A stretch of DNA of 12,711 bases from Flavobacteriales bacterium UBA7519 (GCA_002476905.1 DLND01000164.1:9296-22006); one strand, 5' to 3'; shown: positions 1 to 8,174, counted from the stretch's first letter. Numbers and translations are program-made. The notes: generated from the letters alone by a model not told the origin.

Positions 1-241
1 CGCGCAAAAACTTTTCTTGTCTAGACGCCAGTATGGCATTTTGCTCCTTGCTCAGCGTTTCCGCACCCTCCTCAAAAGCTTTGAACGTAGGGGATGTGTC
101 ATCCGTTCCGTTATTCTGATTATTGATAAAATTTTCTTTAATCAGGCCGAGATCATTCTCTGCTTTTGCAATTTTATCCTGAATTAATTTTTTAAATTCC
201 TGAAGTTCAGCGTCACTATATCTTAGTTTTTCGTCTGCCAT
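1..241 (-). CDS. DksA/TraR-family zinc-finger protein, N-terminal part (runs off left edge)
   Basis: Seen: an open frame on the minus strand encodes about 80 residues beginning MADEKLRYSDAEL and containing NNGTDDTSPTFKAFEEG and LSKEQNAILASRQEKF, then leaves the window. Known: these motifs fit the helical N-terminal half of the short DksA/TraR-type proteins that flavobacteria carry beside ileS. The C4 zinc finger that would confirm the family lies beyond the edge. DksA-type proteins bind the secondary channel of RNA polymerase and tune transcription initiation. Start: ATG at 241 gives MADEK; an in-frame ATG at 247 would add Met-Glu and cannot be excluded. No Shine-Dalgarno sequence is visible, as is usual in Bacteroidota. 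Context: it lies downstream of ileS on the same strand and is probably co-transcribed, although the 148-bp gap holds a hairpin that could be a processing or regulatory site. Family assignment is fairly sure; the exact cellular role of this paralogue is not. Confidence 0.8.
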   Translation of the reverse strand, partial: MADEKLRYSDAELQEFKKLIQDKIAKAENDLGLIKENFINNQNNGTDDTSPTFKAFEEGAETLSKEQNAILASRQEKFLR

Positions 242-279
242 TTCCATCTAGTTATTAATTGTTCAAATTTTAATTTAAT

Positions 280-298
280 TTGCGATGCGCCATCGCAA
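280..298. repeat. Perfect 8-bp hairpin between ileS and the DksA/TraR-like gene
   Basis: TTGCGATG and CATCGCAA form a perfect inverted repeat around a CGC loop. It is GC-rich compared with its surroundings. Neither strand has a proper T-run directly after it, so a standard intrinsic terminator is doubtful. It may instead mark an mRNA processing or stability element, or an operator, between the two genes. Confidence 0.6.
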
Positions 299-389
299 GA
301 TTTTCAGTCGACAAGAATAAAGATAAAATTCGAAAAATGATCCGCTTGAAACTTCAATTCATAAATCCTTAATAAAAAAGTAATATGAA

Positions 390-3300
390 CTATATTTTTT
401 CAATTTCAATACGGAATTTTTCTTCATCTATCTCTATTTCTTCAAATTTTGAAAGTGAATTTACAAATTCTATTTTATCCGACAATACTTCTGACGAAAT
501 ATATATTTGATTGTTAATAAATTCTTTTTTGAAAGCGCAAGATTCTTCTAGTCGGATAGAAATTCTGTCTGTTAATTCGAAATTTTTATCTTTTCTCAGA
601 TTCTGAATTCTGTTTATCAATTCTCTTGCGATCCCTTCAGCTTTCAACTCTTCCGTCAGTGTCAAATCTAATGCCACAGTCGTTTTGCCTTCGCTAGCCA
701 CAGTCCATCCTGGGATGTCTTTGGTGGATATCTCTACATCTTCAACCGTGATTTCGTAACCGGAAACGTCTGCTTTTCCTTTTTTTTCAAGATCTGCAAT
801 TTGTTCTGTAGTGAAACTAGAAATTGCTCCGGCAACAGTTTTCATATCCTTTCCTAATCTCGCACCTAAGGTTTTGAAATTCGGTTTAATTTGTTTAATA
901 ATTAAATGAGAAGCTTCTTCCGCATTGATTAGCTGCAATTCTTTAACATTCACTTCTTGTTTTATTAATTCTGCAACTGCCAAAATCTGCTCTTCAGTTT
1001 TCTTATCTAAGACAGGAATCAACACTTTTTGAAGCGGCTGACGAACCTTCACATTTTCCTTCTTTCTAAGAGAGAAAACCATACTTGTGATGGTTTGAGC
1101 CAAATGCGTTTTTTCTACCAAATCTGTATCAATCAGACTTTCATCTGCCACAGGGAAATCTGTTAAGTGAATAGAATTTACAGAATCTTTTCCGGTCACT
1201 TTATTCAAATCCTGGAACAGCTGATCCATAAAGAATGGTGCAATTGGTGCAGAAAGTTTCGCAACCGTTTCCAGACAGGTGTATAAAGTTTGGTAGGCAG
1301 AGATTTTATCATCGCTGTAATCGCCTTTCCAGAAACGTCGTCTGCAAAGTCTTACATACCAGTTGGATAGATTGTCATTCACAAAAGTGCTGATTTCTCT
1401 CGCCACTCTCGTGGGTTCATAATCTTCGTATAATGCTTTGACGTCTTTGATTAAAAGATTCAGTTCAGATAAAATCCAACGGTCAATTTCCGGTCTGTCT
1501 TCAACTTGTTTTTCAGCATAATTAAATCCGTCAACATTGGCATACAAAGCGAAAAAAGAGTAGGTGTTATAAAGTGTTCCGAAGAATTTTCTGCGCACTT
1601 CATCAATACCTTCAATGTCAAATTTCAGGTTTTCCCAAGGATTCGCATTGGAAATCATATACCAGCGTGTCGCATCTGGTCCGTAAGTGGAAATGGTTTC
1701 AAAAGGATCAATAGTATTGCCTTTGGATTTTGACATTTTAACGCCATTTTTATCCAAAACAAGTCCGTTGCTCATTACATTTTTATAAGCTACAGAATCA
1801 AAAACTGTTGTTGCAATGGCGTGAAGCGTATAAAACCAGCCACGCGTCTGATCTACGCCTTCTGCGATGAAATCTGCTGGGAAAGCTTTATTGTTGTCAA
1901 TTAGCTCTTTGTTTTCAAACGGATAATGCAATTGCGCATAAGGCATCGCTCCGGAATCAAACCAAACATCTATCAGATCGCTTTCACGCTTCATTGGTTT
2001 TCCTGATTCGGAAACCAGCGTAATCTGATCGACAATATTTTTGTGAAGATCTACTTTTGCGTAGTTTTCTTCAGACATATTTCCAATTTCGAAATCTTTG
2101 AACGGATTTTCTTTCTGGAAACCTGCTTCAATGGATTTTTCTATTGCGTTGTATAATTCCTCTATAGAACCAATGATTACTTCCTCTTTCTTATCTTCCG
2201 TTCTCCAGATTGGCAACGGAATTCCCCAATATCTTGAGCGGGAAAGATTCCAGTCGTTGGCGTTTTTCAGCCAATTCCCGAAACGGCCTTCACCTGTGGA
2301 TTTTGGTTTCCAGTTGATGGTTTCGTTCAAGTCGAACATTCTGTCTTTTACGTCAGTTACTTTGATGAACCAAGAATCTAATGGGTAATATAACAAGGGC
2401 TCATCGGTTCTCCAGCTATGTGGATAGCTGTGAACATATTTTTCAACTTTGAAGGCTTTGTTTTCTTTTCTTAGTTTAAGAGCAATTCTCTCATCTACAG
2501 AAAGATAGACTTTTAGATCAGCAATAATTGATTTTAAATTTTCTTTCTGAATATTGAATTCTGTTGCTTTTTCTTCATCATTGAGATATTCAGACTTCAC
2601 GTATTCGTTCGCAAAACCATAGATTTCATCATTAACAACAGATAAGAATCGACCTTGCAAATCTACCAAAGGAACTGGATTTCCGTTATCATCCAAAACC
2701 AGCATTGGCGGAACTTCCGGGGAAGCTTCTTTTGCCACTTTCGCATCATCTGCACCAAAAGTTGGCGCGGTGTGCACTATTCCCGTTCCGTCTTCCGTTG
2801 TTACAAAATCTCCAGAAATTACTCTAAACGCATTTTCCGGATTTTGGTAAGGTTTTGCGTAATCTAAAAGTTGCTCATATTTAATCCCAACCAAATCAGC
2901 ACCTTTGAATTCTGCTAAAATCTGATAAGGAATAGTTTTGTTCTCGGAAGTATAGTTTGCGAAATCTTCATCGCTTCCTTCTACATATTTCTTTCCGAAT
3001 TGCTTTCCTGTCAACGCTTTTGCTAAAACAATATTAATAGGTTCAAAAGTATATTGATTGAACGTTTTGACTAAAACATAGTCGATTTTTGGACCAACAG
3101 TCAAAGCCGTGTTAGATGGTAATGTCCAAGGCGTTGTCGTCCAAGCCAAGAAATGAACATCGCCAAAACCTTGTAAAAATGACGGCAAAGTTTCCGGTAA
3201 AGTTTTGAATTGTGCTACAACAGTCGTGTCGGTCACATCACGGTAAGCTCCAGGCTGATTCACTTCGTGTGAAGACAACCCCGTTCCCGCTTTCGGAGAA

Positions 3301-3845
3301 TAAGGCTGGATGGTGTAGCCCTTGTAAATCAGACCTTTGTTGTAGATTTGCTTCAAAAGCCACCAAACCGACTCCATATATTTTGGTTTGTAGGTGATGT
3401 ACGGATTTTCCATATCTACCCAGTAGCCAATTTTCTCGGTCATATCGTTCCAGACATCGGTGTAGCGCATCACGGCGTTTTTACAAGCTTCGTTGTATTC
3501 TTCGATGCTGATTTTTTTGCCGATGTCTTCTTTGGTAATACCCAATTCTTTCTCAACGCCCAGTTCCACAGGAAGTCCGTGTGTATCCCAACCTGCTTTT
3601 CTGAAAACCTGTTTTCCGTTTTGGGTCTGGTATCTGCAGAAAATATCCTTAATCGCTCTTGCCATAACGTGGTGAATTCCCGGCATTCCATTGGCGGAAG
3701 GCGGTCCTTCGTAAAATACAAATTCCGGTTGTCCTTGGCGGATTTCCACGGATTTTTTAAAAGTGTCATTGTTTTTCCAGAATTCTGCAATGGTTTTAGC
3801 AGTTTCGGTAAGATTTAGGTTTTTGTATTCTGCGAACTTATTCAT
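390..3845 (-). CDS. ileS: Isoleucyl-tRNA synthetase (cytosolic, long eukaryote-like type)
   Basis: Charges tRNA-Ile with isoleucine for translation in the cytoplasm. Seen, 1151 aa from ATG at 3845: the N-terminal class I signature PPSANGMPGIHH (GIHH at residues 56-59); the CP1 editing domain with its Thr-rich strand TTTPW at 236-240 and VHTAPTFGADD at 357-367, where Asp366 should hold the mischarged amino acid; KMSKS at 703-707; and an anticodon-binding domain rich in Trp and Arg (SNWYVRLCRRRFW). The long C-terminus lacks a cysteine zinc knuckle, as in IleRS2-type and eukaryotic enzymes. Start: the longest frame opens with TTG at 3851, but ATG two codons later gives the typical MNKFAEYKNLNL start. 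Odd: the HIGH signature is replaced by GXHH, a form linked to extreme mupirocin resistance in IleRS2 enzymes. Neighbours: divergent from topA, with a DksA/TraR-like gene downstream. Confidence 0.97.
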   Translation of the reverse strand: MNKFAEYKNLNLTETAKTIAEFWKNNDTFKKSVEIRQGQPEFVFYEGPPSANGMPGIHHVMARAIKDIFCRYQTQNGKQVFRKAGWDTHGLPVELGVEKELGITKEDIGKKISIEEYNEACKNAVMRYTDVWNDMTEKIGYWVDMENPYITYKPKYMESVWWLLKQIYNKGLIYKGYTIQPYSPKAGTGLSSHEVNQPGAYRDVTDTTVVAQFKTLPETLPSFLQGFGDVHFLAWTTTPWTLPSNTALTVGPKIDYVLVKTFNQYTFEPINIVLAKALTGKQFGKKYVEGSDEDFANYTSENKTIPYQILAEFKGADLVGIKYEQLLDYAKPYQNPENAFRVISGDFVTTEDGTGIVHTAPTFGADDAKVAKEASPEVPPMLVLDDNGNPVPLVDLQGRFLSVVNDEIYGFANEYVKSEYLNDEEKATEFNIQKENLKSIIADLKVYLSVDERIALKLRKENKAFKVEKYVHSYPHSWRTDEPLLYYPLDSWFIKVTDVKDRMFDLNETINWKPKSTGEGRFGNWLKNANDWNLSRSRYWGIPLPIWRTEDKKEEVIIGSIEELYNAIEKSIEAGFQKENPFKDFEIGNMSEENYAKVDLHKNIVDQITLVSESGKPMKRESDLIDVWFDSGAMPYAQLHYPFENKELIDNNKAFPADFIAEGVDQTRGWFYTLHAIATTVFDSVAYKNVMSNGLVLDKNGVKMSKSKGNTIDPFETISTYGPDATRWYMISNANPWENLKFDIEGIDEVRRKFFGTLYNTYSFFALYANVDGFNYAEKQVEDRPEIDRWILSELNLLIKDVKALYEDYEPTRVAREISTFVNDNLSNWYVRLCRRRFWKGDYSDDKISAYQTLYTCLETVAKLSAPIAPFFMDQLFQDLNKVTGKDSVNSIHLTDFPVADESLIDTDLVEKTHLAQTITSMVFSLRKKENVKVRQPLQKVLIPVLDKKTEEQILAVAELIKQEVNVKELQLINAEEASHLIIKQIKPNFKTLGARLGKDMKTVAGAISSFTTEQIADLEKKGKADVSGYEITVEDVEISTKDIPGWTVASEGKTTVALDLTLTEELKAEGIARELINRIQNLRKDKNFELTDRISIRLEESCAFKKEFINNQIYISSEVLSDKIEFVNSLSKFEEIEIDEEKFRIEIEKI

Positions 3846-3886
3846 TATCAACGTCTAAAAATCGTGTTCTTTATTTATTAAGTCTG

Positions 3887-3894
3887 CGAATTTA
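3887..3894 (-). promoter_or_regulatory. ileS: Possible -7 element for ileS
   Basis: On the minus strand TAAATTCG matches the Bacteroidota -7 consensus TAnnTTTG with one mismatch and lies 42 bases upstream of the ileS ATG. No convincing TTG -33 element was found at the usual distance, so this is a weak call. Confidence 0.25.
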
Positions 3895-3994
3895 GTGAAA
3901 AAAGTAGATATTAATAGTCATTACTCTTGTAATTTTATAGTAAAACTCAACAATATATATAAGGTATAGACAGTAGAAATGAGTTTTGCAGAAA

Positions 3995-4021
3995 TTGATA
4001 ATAAAAAAACTCCTACTTTTG
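3995..4021 (+). promoter_or_regulatory. Bacteroidota-type promoter of topA
   Basis: TACTTTTG at 4014-4021 matches the Bacteroidota -7 consensus TAnnTTTG exactly. A TTG at 3995-3997 lies 16 bases upstream, close to the usual -33 spacing. Transcription would start a few bases before 4030, giving a very short leader before the topA ATG at 4038, with no Shine-Dalgarno sequence. Confidence 0.55.
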
Positions 4022-4037
4022 CAAAAATTTTTCTAGG

Positions 4038-6596
4038 ATGTCAAAAAATTTAGTCATCGTCGAGTCTCCGGCAAAAGCAAAAACGATTCAGAAGTATTTA
4101 GGTAAGGATTATGAGGTCAAATCCAGCTTTGGACACATCCGTGATCTGCCTAAAAAAGGGATGGGAATAGATCTTTCTAATTTTACACCCGACTATGAAG
4201 TTTCTGCCGATAAAAAGAAACTCGTGACCGAGCTGAAGGCCGCAGTAAAAAAATCAGAAATGGTGTGGCTGGCGTCCGATGAAGACCGCGAAGGTGAAGC
4301 GATTGCGTGGCATCTTGCTGAAGAATTAAAATTGAAACCTGAAAACCGAAAAAGAATTGTTTTCCACGAGATTACAAAAAATGCCATTCTAAAAGCGATT
4401 GAAAATCCGAGAGATATTGATCAGAATTTGGTAAACGCTCAGCAGGCGAGGAGAGTTCTGGACAGGATCGTTGGTTTCGAGATGTCGCCCGTGCTGTGGA
4501 AAAAAGTGAAGACAGGATTGTCTGCGGGAAGAGTGCAGTCTGTGGCAGTAAGATTGATTGTAGAGAGAGAGAAAGAAATCCGTGAATTTGTACCGAAACC
4601 AAGCTTCAAAGTAGAAGGGGTTTTTCTGAATGATGGAAAGCAGGAAATTGCGGCAAAACTTAAAAAAGATTTTGAGAAGGAATCAGATGCAGAGACTTTT
4701 CTGCAGCAAGCTCAAACCACAGAATTCAAAGTTCTGAATGTAGAAACCAGACCGGGAACCAGAACCGCTTCGGCTCCATTTACAACATCTACATTGCAAC
4801 AGGAAGCATCTTCCAGACTAGGATATAATGTTACCACTACCATGCGACTGGCGCAGCGACTTTACGAGGAAGGATTCATTACCTATATGAGAACGGATTC
4901 CGTGAATCTTTCTCAGGAAGCGATCAATGGTGCGAAAGCTCAGATTCTTTCAGAATACGGCGAAAATTATTCTAAGCCAAGAAATTATACAACAAAATCA
5001 TCTTCAGCACAAGAAGCGCACGAGGCCATTCGCCCGACAGATTTTTCGGTGAAAACCGTAGGCGATGCGCAGCTAAATAAGCTGTATCAATTGATTTACA
5101 GAAGAACGCTTGCTTCCCAGATGGAGAATGCCAAAATCGAGAAAACGGTGATAGAAATCGGGAATCCGAAATTGCCTCAGCATTTTGAAGCGCAGGGAGA
5201 AGTGATTATATTCGATGGTTTCCTCAAGGCTTATGGCATCGTAAAAACAGAAGATGATGACGATGATAGCAATGAAAAGCTATTACCAAAAGTAAAAGTA
5301 GGAGAAATCCTAGATTATAAAACCATCACGGCAACAGAAAAATTCACAAAACCAGCTGCAAGATTTACCGAAGCAGGATTGGTGAAGAAGTTGGAAGAAC
5401 TGGGAATCGGACGTCCATCTACGTATGCACCCACAATCCAGACGATCCAGAACCGTGAGTATGTAGATAAGAGAGAAATAGAGCCGCAGACAAGAGAGAT
5501 CGTTAAGATGACATTGGGCAAATCTGGTGTGAAGAAAGAAGTTCTCGAAGAGAAGTTTGGCGGAGATAAGAATAAATTTGTTCCAACGGACATTGGCGAA
5601 GTAGTGAATGACTTCTTAACCGATAATTTTGCTGAAATCTTGGACTACGGCTTCACTGCAAGAGTGGAAGAAGGCTTTGACGAGATTGCCAATGGCGACC
5701 AGAAGTGGAAGGAAATGATGACGGATTTCTACTCCAAGTTCCACCCGAGAATTGAAGATGTGGAAGAAAATGCTGACAGGGCAACCGGCGAAAGAATCCT
5801 GGGTGTAGATCCGAAAAGCGGTAAGAATGTCCACGCTAGAATTGGAAGATTCGGACCGATGATCCAGATTGGGGAGCAGGATGATGAGGAGAAACCGACA
5901 TTCGCATCACTGATGGCCAATCAAAATATAGCAACCATTACTTTGGAAGAAGCTTTGGAGCTGTTCAAGCTGCCATTTGATCTTCAAGAGGTGGACGGTC
6001 AGCCGGTTTCTGTGGGCGTGGGAAGATTTGGTCCTTATGTGAAATGGGGAGAAACGTATATCAGCATTCCTAAAGGCGAAGATCCGCTGTCCGTGAATCA
6101 GGAAAGAGCAGAAGAAATCATCAACGAAAAGAAAAGAGCCGATGCGCCAATTGCCACTTATAAAGGCGAGCCTGTAACAAAAGGAACAGGAAGATTCGGA
6201 CCGTTTATCAAATACAAGAGTATCTTTGTCAATGTACCAAAAAGATATGACTTCGATAATCTTTCCCAGAGCGACATCAATGAACTGATTGATGCCAAGC
6301 TGGATAAAGAGGCTAACCGTTACATTCAGCAGTGGGAAAAAGAAAAAATCGCCATAGAGAATGGTCGTTGGGGTCCATTTATCAAATTTGGAAAGGCGAA
6401 TTTTAAGATCCCGAAAAAGGCAGACGATACTAAATATGAAGCCGAAGAGCTGAAAGAGATCTCTCTGGATGAAGTGAAGAAATGGATCACCGAGCAGGAT
6501 CCGAAAGCTTTTGCCGAGAAAAAGAAACCGACTACGAAGAAAGCAACTACCGCTAAAAAGTCTGCTGCGAAAAAAGCGCCGGCGAAAAAGAAGTAA
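4038..6596 (+). CDS. topA: DNA topoisomerase I (type IA, relaxes negative supercoils)
   Basis: Cuts one DNA strand through a 5'-phosphotyrosine, passes the other strand and reseals, preventing excess negative supercoiling behind RNA polymerase. Seen, 852 aa: an N-terminal Toprim domain starting KNLVIVESPAKAKT with Glu9 and the metal-binding DEDRE (Asp81, Asp83, Glu85); LSAGRVQSVAVRL; the catalytic segment EEGFITYMRTDSVNLS with active-site Tyr283; and GIGRPSTYAPTI. The C-terminus carries four GR(F/W)GP units starting at residues 603, 662, 718 and 776, the Topo C-terminal repeat type, instead of Cys4 zinc ribbons. The whole protein has no cysteine. It ends in a Lys/Ala/Thr-rich tail from about residue 826, likely a non-specific DNA-binding extension. 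A short acidic patch (Glu405-Asp410) interrupts the middle. Start ATG directly follows a good promoter, and a terminator follows the stop. Probably monocistronic. Confidence 0.97.
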   Translation: MSKNLVIVESPAKAKTIQKYLGKDYEVKSSFGHIRDLPKKGMGIDLSNFTPDYEVSADKKKLVTELKAAVKKSEMVWLASDEDREGEAIAWHLAEELKLKPENRKRIVFHEITKNAILKAIENPRDIDQNLVNAQQARRVLDRIVGFEMSPVLWKKVKTGLSAGRVQSVAVRLIVEREKEIREFVPKPSFKVEGVFLNDGKQEIAAKLKKDFEKESDAETFLQQAQTTEFKVLNVETRPGTRTASAPFTTSTLQQEASSRLGYNVTTTMRLAQRLYEEGFITYMRTDSVNLSQEAINGAKAQILSEYGENYSKPRNYTTKSSSAQEAHEAIRPTDFSVKTVGDAQLNKLYQLIYRRTLASQMENAKIEKTVIEIGNPKLPQHFEAQGEVIIFDGFLKAYGIVKTEDDDDDSNEKLLPKVKVGEILDYKTITATEKFTKPAARFTEAGLVKKLEELGIGRPSTYAPTIQTIQNREYVDKREIEPQTREIVKMTLGKSGVKKEVLEEKFGGDKNKFVPTDIGEVVNDFLTDNFAEILDYGFTARVEEGFDEIANGDQKWKEMMTDFYSKFHPRIEDVEENADRATGERILGVDPKSGKNVHARIGRFGPMIQIGEQDDEEKPTFASLMANQNIATITLEEALELFKLPFDLQEVDGQPVSVGVGRFGPYVKWGETYISIPKGEDPLSVNQERAEEIINEKKRADAPIATYKGEPVTKGTGRFGPFIKYKSIFVNVPKRYDFDNLSQSDINELIDAKLDKEANRYIQQWEKEKIAIENGRWGPFIKFGKANFKIPKKADDTKYEAEELKEISLDEVKKWITEQDPKAFAEKKKPTTKKATTAKKSAAKKAPAKKK

Positions 6597-6617
6597 TATT
6601 TACCAATAAAAAAAGTT

Positions 6618-6660
6618 AACCCTTTCAGAGTTGAAAACGCTGAAAGGGTTTTTTATTTTT
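6618..6660. terminator. Strong intrinsic terminator after topA, probably bidirectional
   Basis: AACCCTTTCAG (6618-6628) and CTGAAAGGGTT (6640-6650) form a perfect 11-bp stem with an 11-base loop. On the plus strand the T-rich tail runs to 6660, ending topA about 20 bases after its stop. On the minus strand the stem is followed by AAC and then seven T (A-run 6608-6614), so it can also stop transcription arriving from the minus-strand gene. Confidence 0.9.
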
Positions 6661-6729
6661 GATCAGCAGTTTTGTAAATATTTGCTCAAAGTCGGGAGAG
6701 TTTGCGCAGCTTCCGTTTTAGTCTACATT

Positions 6730-6816
6730 TTAGACTTCAAGCCGGTTTCCGTCATAATCGAAAGTTCCAACTGCTTTACCTATGATATTACCTCCAAAAG
6801 CATTTTTCCGGCTTAA
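6730..6816 (-). pseudogene. Possible C-terminal coding remnant, unknown family
   Basis: On the minus strand the frame reads KNAFGGNIIGKAV, then GTFDYDGNRLEV and a stop at 6730-6732. The composition is protein-like, and YDGNRL resembles strings in RHS/YD-repeat-type and other beta-rich proteins. There is no start codon: the frame runs upstream into the non-coding repeat copy A and meets a stop near 6909. It could be the tail of a gene lost when the accessory gene and its repeat arrived, or chance. I cannot name a family. Confidence 0.22.
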
Positions 6817-6823
6817 AGCATTG

Positions 6824-6937
6824 TTTAAAATTATCCGTCCACAAATCCATAACGAGTAAAAAAACTCCCACAGCTTCCGTTCAACAGGAGTTTGATTATC
6901 CTCTTTTCAAACCCAACAAAACTTTGGTTATAAGCTG
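6824..6937 (-). repeat. Repeat copy A, downstream of the 329-aa gene
   Basis: About 115 bp, alignable with few gaps to copy B at 8856-8972. Identical core AGCTTCCGTTCAACAGG at 6872-6888, flanked by matching stretches TTTAAAATT..TCCGTC, AAA.CCATAA and CAAC.AAACTT. The copy starts about 10 bases beyond the stop codon of the accessory minus-strand gene and has the same orientation relative to its gene as copy B. It contains an intrinsic terminator reading on the minus strand. Confidence 0.75.
6858..6893 (-). terminator. Intrinsic terminator inside repeat copy A
   Basis: On the minus strand AAACTCC pairs with GGAGTTT (plus positions 6887-6893 and 6862-6868), followed directly by a run of T (A-run 6858-6864 on the plus strand). 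It lies about 55 bases past the stop of the minus-strand accessory gene and should end its transcript. Confidence 0.7.
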
Positions 6938-6946
6938 AAATATTTT

Positions 6947-7936
6947 TTAGATTTCTTCAAAATATTCTTTCAAATTCAAGTTTGGCGTTCCGTAGCTAAC
7001 AATCTTAACATTTAAGGGGACATTTTTGAATTTTTCAATTGCTTTTTGCATTGATTCTAAAATCCAATATTCTTCATTCCCGAAAACTCCACCTCCAACT
7101 AAAGTTAAATAAACCAAATCCGAATTGTTTTTTTCCATGTTTAACATCCCTGCGTAAAGAGTTGCCTCGTATAATGCCTCAAGAATAATCCTGGCAAAAT
7201 ATTCCCAATAAAATGATTCTATCTGGCTATATCCAACAGGTAAAGCAGAACAATAGATTTGAGAAACTTTTTGTTTTAATTCGGAAATTGTAACTTCAGT
7301 TTGCCATTGTATTCCAACTTTAAGTTTTCCTTTTAATCTTTCTCTTTCAGTATTATTGAGTTGAGCAATTTTTTTATTAATGGTTAGAAGTCCATTGTGA
7401 GAAAGCAGAGCATATCCGTTTTTCATTTTCCACAAATTTAGATTTTCATTATCTAATTCTTTTCCAATGAGTTCTAAACAATCAATTTGGTGCTCTTCAG
7501 TTTGGCCTATTTGTCCATTTATTTCTACAAAATAATTTCTGTAAATTGTTCCTGCTCCACAAGAGATTGCACAGATTGAACCTTGCGTTCTATCAAATTC
7601 ATATCTGTCAATTCCCATTTCTGGAGTTATATTCGGATAAATCATTTCAAGTAAATTAAATTGAGATGCAACTTGAAATAATGCATTTTCGTTTTCAGGT
7701 AGATAGTGTAGATTTTTTACATCTGCTACAATCTCACTTACACGAATTTTACCATTGTAGTTATTAAGTTGAGGGTTTTGATTTCTTAGTTCTTCCAAGC
7801 TCGGAATTTCTAACTTCCCAAAAGTGAATTTTTTAGAATTCGCCAACGATATAAAATAATCATTTTCAACAATTAAGTTACTTTTTACATTTTCTGGAGA
7901 CTCCTCTTGAAATCCTGTTAAATCTCTGAACCACAT
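6947..7936 (-). CDS. Protein of unknown function with macro-domain-like C-terminal motif
   Basis: I do not recognise this gene with certainty. Seen, 329 aa from ATG at 7936 (MWFRDLTGF): KLEIPSLEELR near residues 41-51; a Cys/Gly-rich segment TQGSICAISCGAGTIYRNY at 117-135, which looks like a conserved ligand or catalytic loop; QIGQTEEHQIDCLE at about 142-155; IQWQTEV at about 209-215; and LTLVGGGVFGN at about 277-287 followed by a helix, WILESMQKAIEKF. The hydrophobic strand plus GGGVFGN and following helix resembles the second ligand loop of macro domains, which bind ADP-ribose; this is a resemblance, not a proven homology. No signal peptide or membrane segment, so probably cytosolic. An in-frame ATG at 7963 would add nine residues, but MWFRDLTGF looks like the conserved start. 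It is A+T-rich, converges on topA and is followed by repeat copy A. Other possibilities include a nucleotide- or NAD-related enzyme of accessory type. Confidence 0.8.
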   Translation of the reverse strand: MWFRDLTGFQEESPENVKSNLIVENDYFISLANSKKFTFGKLEIPSLEELRNQNPQLNNYNGKIRVSEIVADVKNLHYLPENENALFQVASQFNLLEMIYPNITPEMGIDRYEFDRTQGSICAISCGAGTIYRNYFVEINGQIGQTEEHQIDCLELIGKELDNENLNLWKMKNGYALLSHNGLLTINKKIAQLNNTERERLKGKLKVGIQWQTEVTISELKQKVSQIYCSALPVGYSQIESFYWEYFARIILEALYEATLYAGMLNMEKNNSDLVYLTLVGGGVFGNEEYWILESMQKAIEKFKNVPLNVKIVSYGTPNLNLKEYFEEI

Positions 7937-7965
7937 TTTTTTAAATTTTAAAAAAGCCAACATTT

Positions 7966-7999
7966 CAACGCTAAGCGCCGTTGCATCTTTCGACGAAAG
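7966..7999. repeat. Two adjacent palindromes upstream of the 329-aa gene
   Basis: CAACG (7966-7970) and CGTTG (7979-7983) form one inverted repeat, followed by CTTTCG-A-CGAAAG (7987-7999), a near-perfect palindrome. Both lie in the leader or promoter region of the minus-strand gene. A similar AACG followed by CTTCGCGAAG occurs upstream of the helicase gene. They may be operators or boundary sequences. Confidence 0.45.
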
Positions 8000-8029
8000 T
8001 TACCTTCTGAAGAATGCGAAGTTACTTAA

Positions 8030-8055
8030 AAAATGTATATTTACATTGCAGACAA
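8030..8055 (-). promoter_or_regulatory. Possible promoter of the 329-aa minus-strand gene
   Basis: On the minus strand TACATTTT (8030-8037) matches the Bacteroidota -7 element TAnnTTTG except for the last base, with a TTG (8053-8055) 15 bases upstream. The spacing is short and the leader would be about 90 bases, so this is a weak candidate. Confidence 0.25.
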
Positions 8056-8057
8056 TG

Positions 8058-8114
8058 AAGCAATTGCGCTTTAGCAACTATTTCCTGCAGTGCGTGCTTT
8101 GTAGTTAATTGCTT
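8058..8114. repeat. Nested imperfect inverted repeat in the divergent intergenic region
   Basis: AAGCAATT (8058-8065) plus AACTA (8076-8080) pair in order with TAGTT plus AATTGCTT (8102-8114). The left arm carries ten extra bases, GCGCTTTAGC, bulged between the two blocks; the terminal region contains CTGCAG. This makes a long hairpin with an asymmetric bulge. It lies between two divergent genes and is not followed by a real T-run, so a plain terminator is unlikely. Confidence 0.5.
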
Positions 8115-8174
8115 TTCGGAAAAGATTTGCAAACTTTGTATTCTTATAACTCTTAAGTTTTTATGGTAACATTT

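Larger units (their letters stand above)
6597..6946. other. Non-coding stretch between topA and the 329-aa minus-strand gene
   Basis: This 350-bp region holds, from left to right, the topA terminator, a possible coding remnant on the minus strand that ends at 6730, and repeat copy A with a minus-strand terminator. An open frame on the plus strand (6631-6816) has no recognisable product. The two genes converge here. Confidence 0.6.

Noticed and set aside
3348..3818. Plus-strand frame of 156 codons opposite the 5' part of ileS
   Set aside because: Antisense shadow of a strongly conserved coding region; no recognisable domain.
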